NCBI GenBank assembly: GCA_035772735.1
Contig: JASDFA010000007.1
Location: 146,815,001 to 146,879,000, forward strand
Length of the DNA: 64,000 nt
Source of the DNA: Datura wrightii
Lineage: Eukaryota > Streptophyta > Magnoliopsida > Solanales > Solanaceae
Direction: 5' to 3'
A program made the translations under genes and the position numbers. Position 1 is the stretch's first letter. Every line of letters begins with the position of its first letter. The notes under the pieces were generated by a model. The model was not told the origin of the DNA and made no database searches. It saw only the letters and a program-made list of their open reading frames with translations. Of this stretch, positions 34,946 through 48,078 are shown one piece after another.

Positions 34946-36393
34946 TGTTATACCCCGTAAGATTCCCGGCACCTAGATGGCTTATTCGTGCGTTGGTCGA
35001 GCATATTTGGAAGCCATACATGCTATAAAAAGGCCCGGGAAAAGATCGGAGAAGCGCCAAGTCGGCGCGTCGCAAGGCAAAATGCGACTTATAAATCGCA
35101 TTCCATGAATGCGATTTATAGTGCCAATTATATTTATGCCCCCACTTCGGTTTTAATTTAGTATGTTCATTATATTTTCCAGAAACGTGAGAGAAAACAG
35201 AGGGGGCGAAGGATATGGATAAATTGTCGCTCGATTACGCCGCCAAACGCGATCCAAATTCAAATTAACCTCAGGTACCGAGGTATTTAGCAGCAGGGAG
35301 CATTCCTACGGATTTTGTTTCGCGAAATACGGCCGACGAATCGTCGAGCTACCGAGCTAAGGTAAGTAGAATTGCTCCAAACTAGTGTCTATGTGCTCCT
35401 AGCTGTGAAGTGAATACTTCTCCCTTCTGGACTTCTGAAAAATAGCGAGTTTTCGACCGTCTTTCGATAAGCCTAAGTTTAGGCTACAATTATATCGAAA
35501 GTGACGTCGTTCTTTAGAATAAAGCTATATTTAGTATTAATTAGCATATACATGAATGTAGTTGGGAGAAATAGCTGGAGTATTGACCGAGCCTCGTCCG
35601 ACAGACGGATAACTTGAGGTTAAGGTATGTAAAGCTAGTTCTTTCGGCAAGTTAGTAGCTTTAGCCTTGTATAATACAATAAACTCCGTAGTAGAATTTC
35701 CGGAATTGGAATGTTAAGTATTGTGCGAGTTCAGTAAACCTAGTTCGCGTTGTGATATCATATTCAGTCTGAAAGTTAGAAAAGCATGTGCAAGTAGTTC
35801 AGATTCAGTACCGCCTATTATGTGAATAGCAAGCATGTTGTAGAATAAAAAGGAACAAATTTTCATAATAAAAGTTAGTAAAGAAAGATCTGATAGACAG
35901 ACAGTATCTTGGCTACAGATTAGCCGTACAGTTAAACAGAGGTTACAGAATCAGTATAATTAGTAAGAATCAGTTCAGTATGGAAACAGATCAGAATAAG
36001 AAGTTAGATTCCAGATAGTCTTTTCAGTTATACATGCTTGCTATTTCTATGTGCTATTTGTTTGTTGAGACTTGTTGTGGCATGTGGGCACCCCTTTAGC
36101 ATCCCCACCGCCCCTGGGTTATAGCTGTGTCGATACCAGATTCAGATACCGCCACCAGCTGGGCGATGCCGTCCGTCTAGAGGACGATGATGGCCGACCA
36201 CCATGATAATACGGTCCAGACCACCCTGCTTGCAGGGGTAGTTCAGTTTACTCTGCGCAGAGCCAGTCCACCCTGTTTACAGGGGCAAAACACTCTGTGT
36301 GCGCTTGTGGCCGGGGGCAGTTCCAGATACAGATTTTTATAAAATTACCCTGTTGCGTGCTTGCACCCAGGGGCAGTTTCAGTTACAGATACA
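34946..36393 (+). repeat. 5' LTR of the nested chromovirus (3'-truncated)
   Basis: Colinear with 40537-41984 without large indels. Identity stops at a sharp break after CAGTTACAGATACA. Confidence 0.9.
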
Positions 36394-38800
36394 GTTATAT
36401 AATATCTGATTAAGATTACAGCCAAGGTCAGACCACCAGGTAAGTATGAGAAAGAGAGGGAAATGCAGGAATCCCGAATACATCCTTTCGGATATGGTAC
36501 AATTAAATGTTTCTATTTGTTGCAAAAAAAAGGGGCTATTCCTACCTCTCGAGTTTGATTCCAGTATAGTAAAGGGGCATAAGACTTGAGATGAGGTTGC
36601 CAAATCAAGCAGTAAGTAAAGATGGGCTGATTGATCCTAGTAAGTATTAGAAAGTATAAAGAGCCCCTATGATTATGTAAGTTGTGTAGACCCTTATGAT
36701 AATAAGCCAGTAGAGAAAGTAAGACTGTTAGCTTACCCGAAGCAGGGGTAAAAGACCTGTTAGGGATGAATGCCGGGTAATAGTCAAGTTCGAGTCAGAA
36801 AAAGGCCAAGTCCGCCATATTTGCTAACAGATAGCAAGACATACCTGTAAGATGATAGTTATGATCCAGTTGTGATAGCGAAAGGGTGAGGGGTCATGTT
36901 AGTCAGATAGGTCTGACTACAAGTCAGGGGAAGTATGAACTGATACTTGACCAGTAATCTTGTTAACAATAAAGAGCAGGTACCTTGAACCCCAGAGTTC
37001 AGCTTAAGTAAGATGAGGGGAAGAAGCAGAAATGTCAGATCTCGTGGGGAAAATTAGAATTACCCCCGGATTGATAAAATATCGTATTAAGGATTAAGCC
37101 TCGGGCTGACGGTAAGATTGCGGTTCAGAATACCGCAGTATGTCCGCTATGGAGAAGTTAAGAAATTACCGATACAACAATTCTAATCTAGTGTTACCTA
37201 GGGATAAGGCCCAGCAGACAGTCATGGGCTCTCAATATATGCCAAGTAAGGCCACAAGATTCGAACGTTGACCCCACATCGCAAGAGTGGCGGAATTTCA
37301 AACAACAGACAATAACTAAAGTGTTTATGTTTGTTACTTTCAGAATGAGGTGACAATACAATGAAATGTTAAGAGAAGGCAGGAGGTATTATTAGACCAT
37401 AGAAGCAGTATATCATGTACAATATGAAATTTAGCAAAGTGTGTCAGAGATTACGTATCACTACAGAATTCAGTATGTATTGTACATATTTATTAATATA
37501 TATCTGTGCAGATAATAAATATGCTGTGAGCAGCTGCTAATAGGGGTTACAATCACACAGATGCATATTAGTGCTGGGAAGTATATACAAATTGCATTGC
37601 AGGACCCTTTGCCAAAAAAAAATAAAAAGAGAAAAGAGAGAGAAGAAAAAGAGAAAAGCGAAAAGAAGGGGCAAGTTAAGTGTGATTTACGTATGAATCC
37701 ATAGAAACTGTCTCAGCTCTTAGTTATTAAGTTAATAGACTTATATGTTGTTTTCAGATCTAGGTTTTAGAAGCTTATAAGAGTTAGTAACCTGAATCAG
37801 GTAATTAGATGATAAGGGCGCAGTTAGACGGTCTACCGACCAGCTGGCGCCTATATTAGCAGGGAAGCATCTCTAAAGATCAATAACACTAGCGCATGTG
37901 CCAGAACCAGAATTAGAGACTGAATAGGTATACTTCAGAGATTAGCAATACTAGAATTGTTCCAATATGTTAAGTGGCCATACATCGTTTTCCCAGCCTT
38001 GTGGGTGAGAGTCGACCTTAGTCAACCTAGCAGTTATTACAAGGAATACCCCGCAAGTCAGACAAGCCCGTGGGCACCCCAAGAAAGGGGTCCACATCAG
38101 CAGTCAATGACAAACTAGTACTTCAGCTGGTTCTCATAAGATATTCAGATACAGAGCCCTAGCAGAAGGCCAGTATTTACAGAATATCTCATAAGACCGA
38201 GAATTCCCCAGAATAGCAGTATAGATCCAAGTGGATACACACAAGGCGTAAGAAATTGATAGTACCCTGCTAGCACAGTGTTTATTAAGACCAGGAGATC
38301 AGTAGACTCCCCGTGAAGATCCAGAGATTGATCGCCTGGGAGTAAGTTTGATTAAGCCCAGCCTTACAGTGGTTCAAGCAAAATAACAAAGCAATTAGAT
38401 GCCCACAAGTCTGCAGTTATGCATGAACTATAAGTACTCAAGTAGAACAGTTAGAGCATTGTTAGACTACTGCCACATTCGGGTCATTCAACCCGACTAT
38501 TCAGTTATTTAAGGTTATGCAGCCAGATCATTAGAGGTCATGATCAATATCAGGATCCTCTGATCAGATAAAGGCACAAGGTGCGCAGACGGTCGTTCAG
38601 GTTATCCCAGCAACAAGTAGCCTTAGCATGTGGCCGGAAGGCCAGATAAGCTCTAGCTACGCTGTAAACTACCTGTCGATCTCTTCGGCAAGACAAGCCA
38701 GTATGACCGTCAATTATATGCCGAGCTCTCTAAGTATGAATATGTTATATCAGTCAAGAAGAGATAATGGAGCAGCAAATGCTCTTAGCTATAGATCTAT
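36394..38800 (+). other. Internal region of the nested chromovirus, unassigned
   Basis: The sequence has the base composition of the element but no recognisable gag, protease or RT. It may be a rearranged or heavily mutated gag-pol portion. A purine-rich run (AAGAGAAAAGAGAGAG type) lies at 37613-37672. Confidence 0.4.
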
Positions 38801-40265
38801 TAGGAGTGTGGCGTATTTGCAACCCAAGCAACGGAAGTTGGTCAGAGAGATACATCAATTGGTCAATTTAGCCGTTCGTGTAATAGAAATGAAGGACAAC
38901 AGAGCGGTAATCTAGAACACCGCCGTGTCGTCATCAGTTGTGAAGGAAAAAAAAGAATGGTAGTATAAGAATCCTGACCTGGTTAACAGGGGAAAGTGCC
39001 AGATTTCCAGGTAACAGAGGATGGAGTGCTGCGTTGTAAAGGCCGTCTATATGTTCCAGATGTTTCAGACCTCCACCAGCAGATTATGAACGAGGTACGA
39101 AAAGGGAAATTGCTGAATTTGTAGCCAGTGTCCTAACTGCCAACAGGTGAAAGCAGAACATCAGAAACTAGCGGGGTTAACTCAGGACATAGTTGTGCCT
39201 CTCTGGAAGTGGGAAGCAGTAAATATGGATTTTGTGGCAGGATTACCCCGTACTAAACATGGACATGACTCTATATGGGTGATAGTTGACAGATTGACCG
39301 AATCAGCTCATTTCCTGCCAGTGGAAACTACTTTCTCGGCCAGATTATGGGAGTTGTATATCCGAGAAATAGTCAGGTTGCACGGAGTATCAGTATCCAT
39401 TATTTCAGACAGAGGAGCACAGTTTACGGCTAGATTCTGGCAGTCATTTTAGAAAGGTCTGGGAACGCAGATTAATTTGAGCACAGCATTCCACCCTCAG
39501 ACAGATGGACAGGCGGAACGCACAATTCAGACGCTCGAAGATATGTTGCGAGCGTGTGTGTTAGATTTCGGTGGTAGCTGGGTTGGGAATTTGCCCCTAA
39601 TTGAGTTTGCTTATAATAATAGCTATCACTCAGCTATCCAGATGGCAACTTTCGAGGCTTTATATGGGCAAAAGTGCATATCGCCGATTGGCTGGTTCGA
39701 AATAGGAAAATCAGCGTTGATTGGGCCAGACATTATTCAGCAGTCAGAGAAGAAGGTAAAACTTATCAGAGAACGCCTATTGACTGCAGAGAGCCACCAG
39801 AAGTCATATGCAGATGTGCGACGCAGAAACCTGGAATTCGAGGTGAACGACTGGGTATTTTTAAAAGCATCACTGATGAAAGGGGTGATGAGATTCGGCA
39901 AGAAAGGTAAGCTCAGTCCAAGATTTGTTGGGCCTTATCAGATTCGCCAGAGGATAGGCCGAGTAGCATATGAGTTGAACTTGCCTCCAGAGCTAGAGTC
40001 CGTTCATCCCGTCTTTCATGTGTCTATGCTGAGGAAATGCATATGAGACCCATCCAGAACAGTCCCAGTCCAGGATATCCAGGTTACAGAAGAGCTGACC
40101 TACGAAGAGGTTCCGGTAGCCATCTTAGACAGACAGATTCATATATTGAGAACTAAGGATATTACGTCTGTCAAAGTATTGTGGCGTAACAGGAACCAAA
40201 AAGAGATGACGTGGGAAGCGGAGGAAGATATGAAAGCTAGATATCTTCACTTATTCCAGGCCTAG
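38801..40265 (+). pseudogene. Chromovirus pol remnant: RNase H end, integrase, chromodomain
   Basis: A short RNase H/connection tail (LQPKQRKLVREIHQL) is followed by a deletion that removes the HHCC zinc finger. The integrase core follows at 39147-40046. The catalytic D of NMDFVAGLPRT, the D of IISDRGAQFT and the E of QTDGQAERTIQTLEDML are all present. A TAG at 39450-39452 replaces a CAG codon inside the core, and a TGA at 40044 follows MLRKCI. After that the frame continues into a chromodomain (YEEVPVAILDRQI, SVKVLWRN, WEAEEDMKARY), which targets chromovirus integration to heterochromatin. Confidence 0.85.
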
Positions 40266-40522
40266 CTAGGCGACAGGTATGTCAGTATTGTTACCTATGC
40301 AGTACCTTACAGTTGTTTATATATAAGTGAGAAAGATTGATGTTTAGTTATCGAATGAATCTTATAGTATCGTGTGGAGTACCTGTATTGGACTTTTCTG
40401 TGTTTCAGAATTTTGGGATAGTCCAGATTACAGGGGAAACTCTGCCGAAATTTTCCTAAGAACAAGTTAAGCTAATTGAGTAGTCCTCTAGATAGAAGTT
40501 TACATTCGAGGACGAATGTTCT

Positions 40523-40536
40523 TAAGGGGGGGAGAA
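40523..40536 (+). promoter_or_regulatory. Polypurine tract of the nested chromovirus
   Basis: A run of A and G (AAGGGGGGGAGAA) directly precedes the 3' LTR; it primes plus-strand synthesis. Confidence 0.85.
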
Positions 40537-43111
40537 TGTTATACCCCGTAGGATTCCCGGCACCTAGATGGCCTATTCATGCGTTGTTCGAGCATATTTG
40601 AAAGCCATACATGCTAGAAAAAGGCCCGGGGAAAGATCGGAGAAGCGCCAAGTCGGCGCGTCGCAAGGCAAAATGCGACTTATAAATCGCATTCCATGAA
40701 TGCGATTTATAGTGCCAATTATATTTATGCCCCCACTTCGGTTTTAATTTAGTATGTTCATTATATTTTCCAGAAACGTGAGAGAAAATAGAGGGGGCGA
40801 AGGATATGGATAAATTGTCGCTCGATTACGCCGCCAAACGCGATCCAAATTCAAATTAACCTCAGGTACCGAGGTATTTAGCAGTAGGGAGCATTCCTAC
40901 GGATTTTGTTTCGCGAAATACGGCCGACGAATCGTCGAGCTACCGAGCTAAGGTAAGTAGAATTGCTCCAAACTAGTGTCTATGTGCTCCTAGCTGTGAA
41001 GTGAATACTTCTCCCTTCTGGACTTCTGAAAAATAGCGAGTTTTCGACCGTCTTTCGATAAGCCTAAGTTTAGGCTACAATTATATCGAAAGTGACGTCG
41101 TTCTATAGAATAAAGCTATATTTAGTATTAATTAGCGTATACATGAATGTAGTTGGGAGAAATAGCTGGAGTATTGACCGAGCCTCGTCTGACAGACGGA
41201 TAACTCGAGGTTAAGGTATGTAAAGCTAGTTCTTTCGGCAAGTTAGTAGCTTTAGCCTTTTATAATACAATAAACTCCGTAGTAGAATTCACGGAATTGG
41301 AATGTTAAGTATTGTGCGAGTTCAGTAAACCTAGTTCGCGTTGTGATATCATATTCAGTCTGAAAGTTAGAAAAGTATGTGCAAGTAGTTCAGATTCAGT
41401 ACAGCCTATTATGTGAATAGCAAGCATGTTGTAGAATAAAAAGGAACAGATTTTCATAATAAAAGTTAGTAAAGAAAGATCTGATAGACAGACAGTATCT
41501 TGGCTACAGATTAGCCGTACAGTTAAACAGAGGTTACAGAATCAGTATAATTAGTAAGAATCAGTTCAGTATAGAAATAGATCAGAATAAGAAGTTAGAT
41601 TCCAGATAGTCTTTTCAGTTATACATGCTTGCTATTTCTATGTGCTATTTGTTTGTTGAGACTTGTTGTGGCATGTGGGCACCCCTTTAGCATCCCCACC
41701 GCCCCTGGGTTATAGCTATGTCGATACCAGATTCAGATACCGCCACCAGCTGGGCGATGCCGTCCGCCTAGAGGACGATGATGGCCGACCACCATGATAA
41801 TACGCTCCAGACCACCCTGCTTGCAGGGGTAGTTCAGTTTACTCTGCGCAGAGCCAGTCCACCCTGTTTACAGGGGCAAAACACTCTGTGTGCGCTTGTG
41901 GCCGGGGGCAGTTCCAGATATAGATTTTTATAAAATTACCCTATTGCGTGCTTGCACCTAGGGGCAGTTTCAGTTACAGATACAACAACAGACTACCCCG
42001 TGTGCACTTGCGCCCAGAGGCAGGAGTCTTCGGACTCAGACATAGTGTATTGTCAGAGGCCAAGGCCTGAGCTACGTACCCAAGGGGGCCGGTAGGAGGA
42101 GCTCATAGTTATCAGATGAGTGGAGTGACTTATTTTTGGTTGGTTTTTACCCGGGTAGGGGTATATAGATTATTTGCTTGCTTGGCGCCATCCGGCTTAT
42201 GGGGGTTGGTATTGGCTCTTGCTTGCTACTTGTATATCTATTTATGTGCTTTATATATTATATACTAGCTACTAGACAGCAGGCCGTCGCGTCTACAAGT
42301 ACGCCTCTACCTTATCAGTACAGAAAGCTTGATTTAGTTCTTACCAGCTTCTTCAGATTCAGTTATCTCCTGCTATACAGAAATGCTAGATACGCTATCT
42401 ATATTCAGTTGTTTTCAGTTGTACTATTTCAGTTGCTTTGCATACTCAGTACCAGTGGTACTGACGCCCAGTGGGGCGCTGCATTACTTGCCTGCAGGTA
42501 CTCATAGACGAGGAGGCGATCCCTCGTGATTCCAGCCAGCTATTGAGTATTCAGCTCCTGTCATGCGGAGTCTGAATTCCAGAGGTGTATTTCGTTTTCT
42601 TTTGTTGTATGGTACGGGTAGGTCGGGGCCCTGCCCCGATCATTTCTATTGTTATTCCTAGAGGCTTGCAGTCTGTATATATTCCCTATGGTCAGTTGAG
42701 CCGGTCGTGTGAGGCCGTGCAGCTTGTTATAGTTATTTGTTATTTGTTATTTCTATTCCTGTTGGCCGTGTGTGGCCATAACCAGTCAGTAGTGGTGACC
42801 TTGCCGGTCACGTAATTATTTAGCGTGCTATTGTTAAGTTACAGAGAACTAGACAGCATGGTGGCCTTGCCGGCCCGCATAGGTTCCCTTGACAGTAGTA
42901 TGTTTCTGGTTAGCTGTTTTTTTTCCAGGTACATGTGGCTATAGGCCTGTTGGCCGGAGGCTTTGTTTACAGCCATTATATAACCCTTTGTTTCCAGGAA
43001 TTTGAGTTAGAGCCAGCCAGGCACCAGATGTGCCTTGGCTCACCGGATAGCAGTCTAGGTCCTACTAGGGCACCAGGTGCCAGTCATACCCCCCCAAGGT
43101 GGGGCGTGACA
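40537..43111 (+). repeat. 3' LTR of the nested chromovirus (complete)
   Basis: A 2575-base LTR from TGTTATACC to GTGACA. The part 41985-43111 has no counterpart in the truncated 5' LTR. It contains short open frames (42178-42815) that I judge non-coding. Confidence 0.9.
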
Positions 43112-43310
43112 TATTCCACCTATGATCTTGAGCTTTATCCTTTGATTAGAGCTTTGGGTAATTGGCAACATTACTTGTGGCCTAAAGAGTTTGTCATTAG
43201 GACTGATAATTGTTCCACCTATGATCTTGAGCTTTATGCTTTGATTAGAACTTTGGGTAATTGGCAACATTACTTTGACCTAAAGAGTTTGTCATTAGGG
43301 CCGATTATGA
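43112..43310 (+). repeat. 100-base tandem duplication in the outer gypsy pol
   Basis: Two adjacent copies of TTCCACCTATGATCTTGAGC...TTGTCATTAGG (43114-43212, 43213-43310) encode YDLELY-LIR-LGNWQHY twice. The first copy touches the nested element's target duplication. Confidence 0.85.
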
Positions 43311-44644
43311 GTCCTTAAAACATCCTAAGTCCCAAGGATAGTTGAACAAGAGGCATGCCAAACATCTTAATCTCTCTTGATCTAACCCCTTTGTCTCAAG
43401 ATGTTGTTTTGAGCTTAGATGGTAATAAATGGGTTGAGACCATGAAAGATTTGCAGGCGAAGGTGCGACTTCAACTTGAAAAGAAAAATCAAGAGATGGC
43501 CAAGAAAGCCAACAAGGGCCGGAAAAGAGTAGTTTTTGAATCGAGTGATTGAGCTTGGGTCTATTTCTGCAAGGAAAGGTTTCCCAACAAAAGAAAGACC
43601 AAACTTTTTCTAGAGGTGGTGGACCATTTGAAGTACTTGAGAGATTGAATGATAATGCTTACAAGATTGATCTCCCTCTGGATTACCATGTGCACAACAC
43701 ATTCAATGTGTGATCTCTCCCATATGGTGGTGCTTGATGATGATCCTTCAAACTTGAGGGCGAATTCTTTTCAAGAAAGGAAAAATGATGCAACCCAAGG
43801 CCCTTCAAGACCTTTCTTAAGGAGCCAATAAAGGGAGCTCCAAGTGCTACAAGGTCTCTTTATGAAGAAGGAGGCACTTGACTGCATATGAGAAATATCC
43901 AAAGGGTTCCATGTTTGGATTATAGCTTGGGTGGAAGGAGTACAAGATGACCAAGAGAATGAAAAAAGTGGCTAGATGTGCAATTGGCCATTCTTTGATT
44001 TCAAGAAAAAGGAAGACCACCAAGCAAGACCCTTATTTATTAACTATATATTTGTAATAGTCTTCCATTTTCTTTATTTAGTATAAATAGGTGTTCCTTT
44101 AATTTCAATGGTAGATTTCATGACATTTTGAACTTTGAACATATTTTGAGTGTAGTACACTTGTCTAAAACTTTGAATCGTTACTTTGCATAGAAAGAAG
44201 GGTTGCTTGGGAACTATATTTCCTTTGAGGTCTTTCTCATAACTAGATGCTTATTGGAATTGCTAATTTGAGGTCCTTGTTCCATAACAAGGGCTGCTTG
44301 TTATGTCCAATCTTGTGTCTAGTTCCTTATCTTTACTTTTCTTGTATCAAGTTAGATTTGGTTGAAATCTCTTTAGCTTGCTGACTATTTTGTGGTAGAC
44401 CTATTGGAATCTCTGAGTCTCAGCTACATTTAGTTGATCAAATTAGAGTATCACTTTGGCTGGGAATGTTCTCAATTTTATTCTACTTCAATTGTGATAC
44501 TAATTTTCTGTAAAAGTTGGCTGAACTTTGACTTGTCTCTCTCTAGTTGGGCTGTCTGGTGGGTCTCTTTTAACATTTCATAATATATATAGGCTACTAT
44601 TTCTTGGGCTTTCTACATTTAATTGTTGAAGTTGAAAAAGAGAA

Positions 44645-47600
44645 ACGGTGGAAAACGAGAGAGGAAGCAATCAACTAACAAGAAAGGCTCCTAACCAGTC
44701 TTCTGATAAAATGGTTTTGGTTTCAGAGGAGGAATTTGCTAAATTTTCTCATTATCAAAAATCACTATGAAATTCACTTCAGTTAATGCCTTTTCTAAGT
44801 CAGATAAAATATGTCTTATCACCTCTTCAAATAAATGGGTGATTGATTCAGGTGCCACAAATCACATTACAGGTAATCCTAGTATTTTTTCTAGATTCCA
44901 GCCACACAAAGCATCTTCTCCAGTTACTGTAGCTGATGGATCAACGTGCAATAGTGTTGGTTATGGAATTGTTAAACCAACCTCCTCTATTACCCTGTCA
45001 TCTGTATTAAATCTACCAAAGTTGGCCTTTAATTTGATTTCTGTTAGCAAAGTTACCAGAGACTTTAATTGTTATATCTCATTCTTTCCGGATCATTGTT
45101 TGTTTCGTAATCTTACGACAAATTAAGTTTTTGATAAAGGACATGTATCTGATGATCTCTACATCCTTGATGAATGGTTGTCTCGGCCAGTTTTTTACTC
45201 TAATGTCGTGTCTTCATTTGAAGCACTTGTCGATTGGAACCTTTGCTAAAATAGCTCTATCCTCAGTTCTATAATATTCCTTCATTGAAATGTGAGTCAT
45301 GTCAATTTGCAAAACATCATTGTGGCTCAATAGGTCTAACGGTTAATAAGCGGGTCGAATCAGCTTTTGAGTTAGTACATTTTGATACTTGGGAACCATG
45401 TCCTATCATTTTCAAACTAGGCATAAGTATTTTATCACTTTTGTAGATGATTTCTCTCGGATGACTTAGATTTATTATATGAAGAGTCGCTCTGAAGTGT
45501 TTTTCCACTTTTGTGCCTTCTATGCTGAAGTCAAAATTCAATTGAATACTTTGATACGCGTTTTAAGGAGTGACAACGCTAAAAAATATGTTAGAATTGC
45601 TTTCATCATACATGAGACAACACAATATTCTCCATCAGTCTTTAGATGTTGATCACCCTCTCAAAACGGAGTTGCTGAGAGGAAGAATAGGCATCTACTT
45701 GAGACATCTAGAGCACTTTTATTCTAAATAAACATTCCTTAACAATTTAGGGCAGATGCCATCTCTACAGCTTGTTTTCTAATAAATCACATGCCATCTA
45801 CAATGCTTGTTCATAATGTGCCTTATAGTGTTCTTTTTCCAAATAAGTCATTGTTTTTGGTGGAACCCAAGGTGTTTGGAAGCACATGTTTTGTTCGAGG
45901 TGTTAGACCATTTGTTACCAAGTTAGATCCTAAGCCATTGATGTGCATATTTCTAGGCTATTCTTGCCTTCATAAATGGTATTGATGTTATTCTACTGAA
46001 GTTGGTAAATATCTTGAGTCAACTGATAAGGTATTTTTAGAGACTACGCCATTCTTCTATACACCACCCATTTTTATAAGTCTGGAGAAGGAAGATGAGT
46101 GGTGAATGTATTAGATTACTCATTGTGTGGAAGAATAATTAGATGATGTTATTCTCTTATCTAGTAGGTCTTCTATTGAGCCTCAATCTACTATAACTCT
46201 TTCAACACCTGCTCGAGTAAGACTGCCTATTGTTCAAGTTTACTCGAGGAGGAGAGAGACCGAAGATACATGTCTTGCACCAGTTACTTCGTTATCAGAT
46301 CTTCCTCTGCCTAATCCTCTAGAAAACCTTGATCTCCTTATTGCTCTTCGCAAAGGTACACGATCTTGTAAATCCACGTACACCATTACTAATTTTATTT
46401 CCTATGACCATTTATCCTCTACATCTATATCCTTGATTGCTTCTCTAGACTATCTCTGTACCGAAAACAGTGACTGATGCAATGCTTGATGAGATACATG
46501 CTTTAGTGGAAAATCACATGTAGGATTTGGTAGATTTACCTAAGGGGAAGAAACTAGTGGGATACAAGTGATCTTCATAGTTAAAGTTAATTCAGATGGT
46601 TCCATAGAAACTTAATGCTAGACTTGTGGCTAAAGGGGCTCAGACATATGGGGTAGATTATTCAAACACCTTCAACCCCATTGCCGCTTGTTCATTTCTC
46701 TATCTGCTTTTGAGAATTGGACTTTGCATCAGTTGGATATCAAGAATACACTCCTTCATGGTGATCTTTAAGAGAAAGTGTATATACAACAACCACCCAA
46801 ATTTGTTGCTCAGGGGGAGTATGAGAAAGTCTGTCATTTGAAAAAATCTTTGTACGACTTAAAGCAAAGTCTCCGATCTTGGTTTGGCAAGTTCAGTGAG
46901 GTAGTTCGAGATTCTGGATTGAAAATGAGTAAATGTGATCACTCAGTCTTTTCTCGTCAATTAACAACTGACATTATCTCCTAGTTGCATATGTCGATGA
47001 CATTGTCATCACAGGAAGTAATTATGCGGGGACATCTTCTCGCAAGTCTTTTCTGCATACAAGGTTTCATACAAAGAAACTGGGCCAGTTGAAGTACTTT
47101 TTGGGAGTAGAAGTAAATAGGAGCAAAAAGAGATTTTTTCTGTGTCAGAGGAAGTATATTTGTGACCTGCTTGCAAACACTGGAAAGTTGGCAGCCAACC
47201 ATTACACTACTCCAATGGTTCCCAATGTGCATCTTACCAAAGATGGTGGTGATCTTTTTTATTATCCAAAAGATATAGAAGGTTAGTTGAGAAGTTAAAC
47301 TACCTTACTATGACTCATCCTGATATTGCTTTTGCAGTAAGTGTTATTAGCCAGTTCATGTCCACACCTATAGTCAAACATTAGGAAGCTTTGGAACAAA
47401 TTCTATGTTACTTGAAAGAAGCTCCTAGGCTCGGTATATTGTATAGAAATCACAGTCCCACTTATGTTGAGTGTTTTGTAGATATTGATTGAGCTGGATG
47501 TAAAATTGATAGAAAATGTACTACATGCTATTGTGTCTTTGTTGGAGGAAACCTAGTTTCATGGAGGAGTAAGAAACAAAGTGTTGTACCTCCATCTAGT

Positions 47601-48078
47601 GCAGAATTTGAGTACTGAGCTATGTCACAGTCTACATGCGAGATCATGTGGATACATCATCTTTTAATTGAAATGGGGATGAAGCATCATACACCAGCAA
47701 AACTCTGGTGTGATAATTAAGTTGCTCTTCATTTTGCCTCAAACTTGGTATATCATGAAAGAACTAACATATTGAGGTTTACTGTTATTTTATTCAAGAG
47801 AAGGTTCCAGAAAACATGATTTCCACTGACTACGTGAAGACGGGAGAACAACTAACCGATTTGTTCACCAAAGTCTTGAATGGAACTCAAGATAATTACC
47901 TTCGTAACAAGCTGGATATGATCAATATCTATGCTCCAGCTTGAGGGGGAGTGTTATGTATATGAAAGTATAGCTGATTCTTAGGGATTTGAATATATAC
48001 TTTACTACGGTTAGCTTATTCTTTAAATGTATTTATATCATTATATTCTTTGAGTAATGAGATAAGTTACTCTCCACA
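44645..48078 (+). mobile_element. Ty1/copia element remnant with 3' LTR
   Basis: In order on the plus strand: EEEFAKFSHYQ, the protease motif WVIDSGATNHITG (near 44840-44875), the pre-integrase LYILDEW region, integrase fragments (NGVAERKNRHLLETSRALL) and the KVFGSTCFVR / DPK-LMCIFLGYS segment. RT follows with GVDYSNTFNPIA and active-site AYVDD at 46987-47001, then RNase H pieces (SSAEFEY, LWCDN). A TTGAGGGGGAG polypurine tract leads into a 127-base 3' LTR (47952-48078, TG...CA). Dozens of stops make it inactive. No 5' LTR was found. Its right end abuts subtilase copy 3 sequence at CCTTG (48079). Confidence 0.85.

Larger units (their letters stand above)
34946..43111 (+). mobile_element. Tekay/Del-like chromovirus (Ty3/gypsy), nested, TSD TATTC
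   Basis: Both LTRs start TGTTATACCCCGTA. The 3' LTR (40537-43111, 2575 bases) ends GGTGGGGCGTGACA and is preceded by a polypurine tract (AAGGGGGGGAGAA). The 5' LTR matches it only from 34946 to about 36393, then unrelated sequence begins. So roughly 1.1 kb of LTR and probably the primer site are lost. The 5-base target duplication TATTC is intact (34941-34945 and 43112-43116). By eye the LTRs differ at about 25-30 of 1448 positions, suggesting a fairly young insertion. Gag and RT are not recognisable; only the end of RNase H, integrase and chromodomain remain. Confidence 0.9.
33643..44620 (+). mobile_element. Decayed Ty3/gypsy element, interrupted by a younger one
   Basis: The left part (33643-34945) holds pol in broken frames: DDVFPSELPKGLRPLSGIE, VDELLEKGTVRES, LVPKKDG, then an RT ORF at 34245-34643 with VMPFGLTNAPSTF and the catalytic VYFDDVL. 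RNase H fragments follow (IECNSSKVGIDAVLMQ). After the nested element, 43112-43316 resumes with YDLELY-LIRALGNWQHYLW. 43355-43860 then matches the end of integrase and the region after it (LERLNDNAYKIDLP, LRANSFQE). The stretch to about 44620 is probably 3' UTR and LTR. Many stops and frameshifts show age. It interrupts subtilase copy 3. The exact LTR ends were not found. Confidence 0.8.

Noticed and set aside
42178..42815. Hydrophobic open frames inside the chromovirus 3' LTR
   Set aside because: They lie wholly inside an LTR and match no retroelement protein. They are probably fortuitous.
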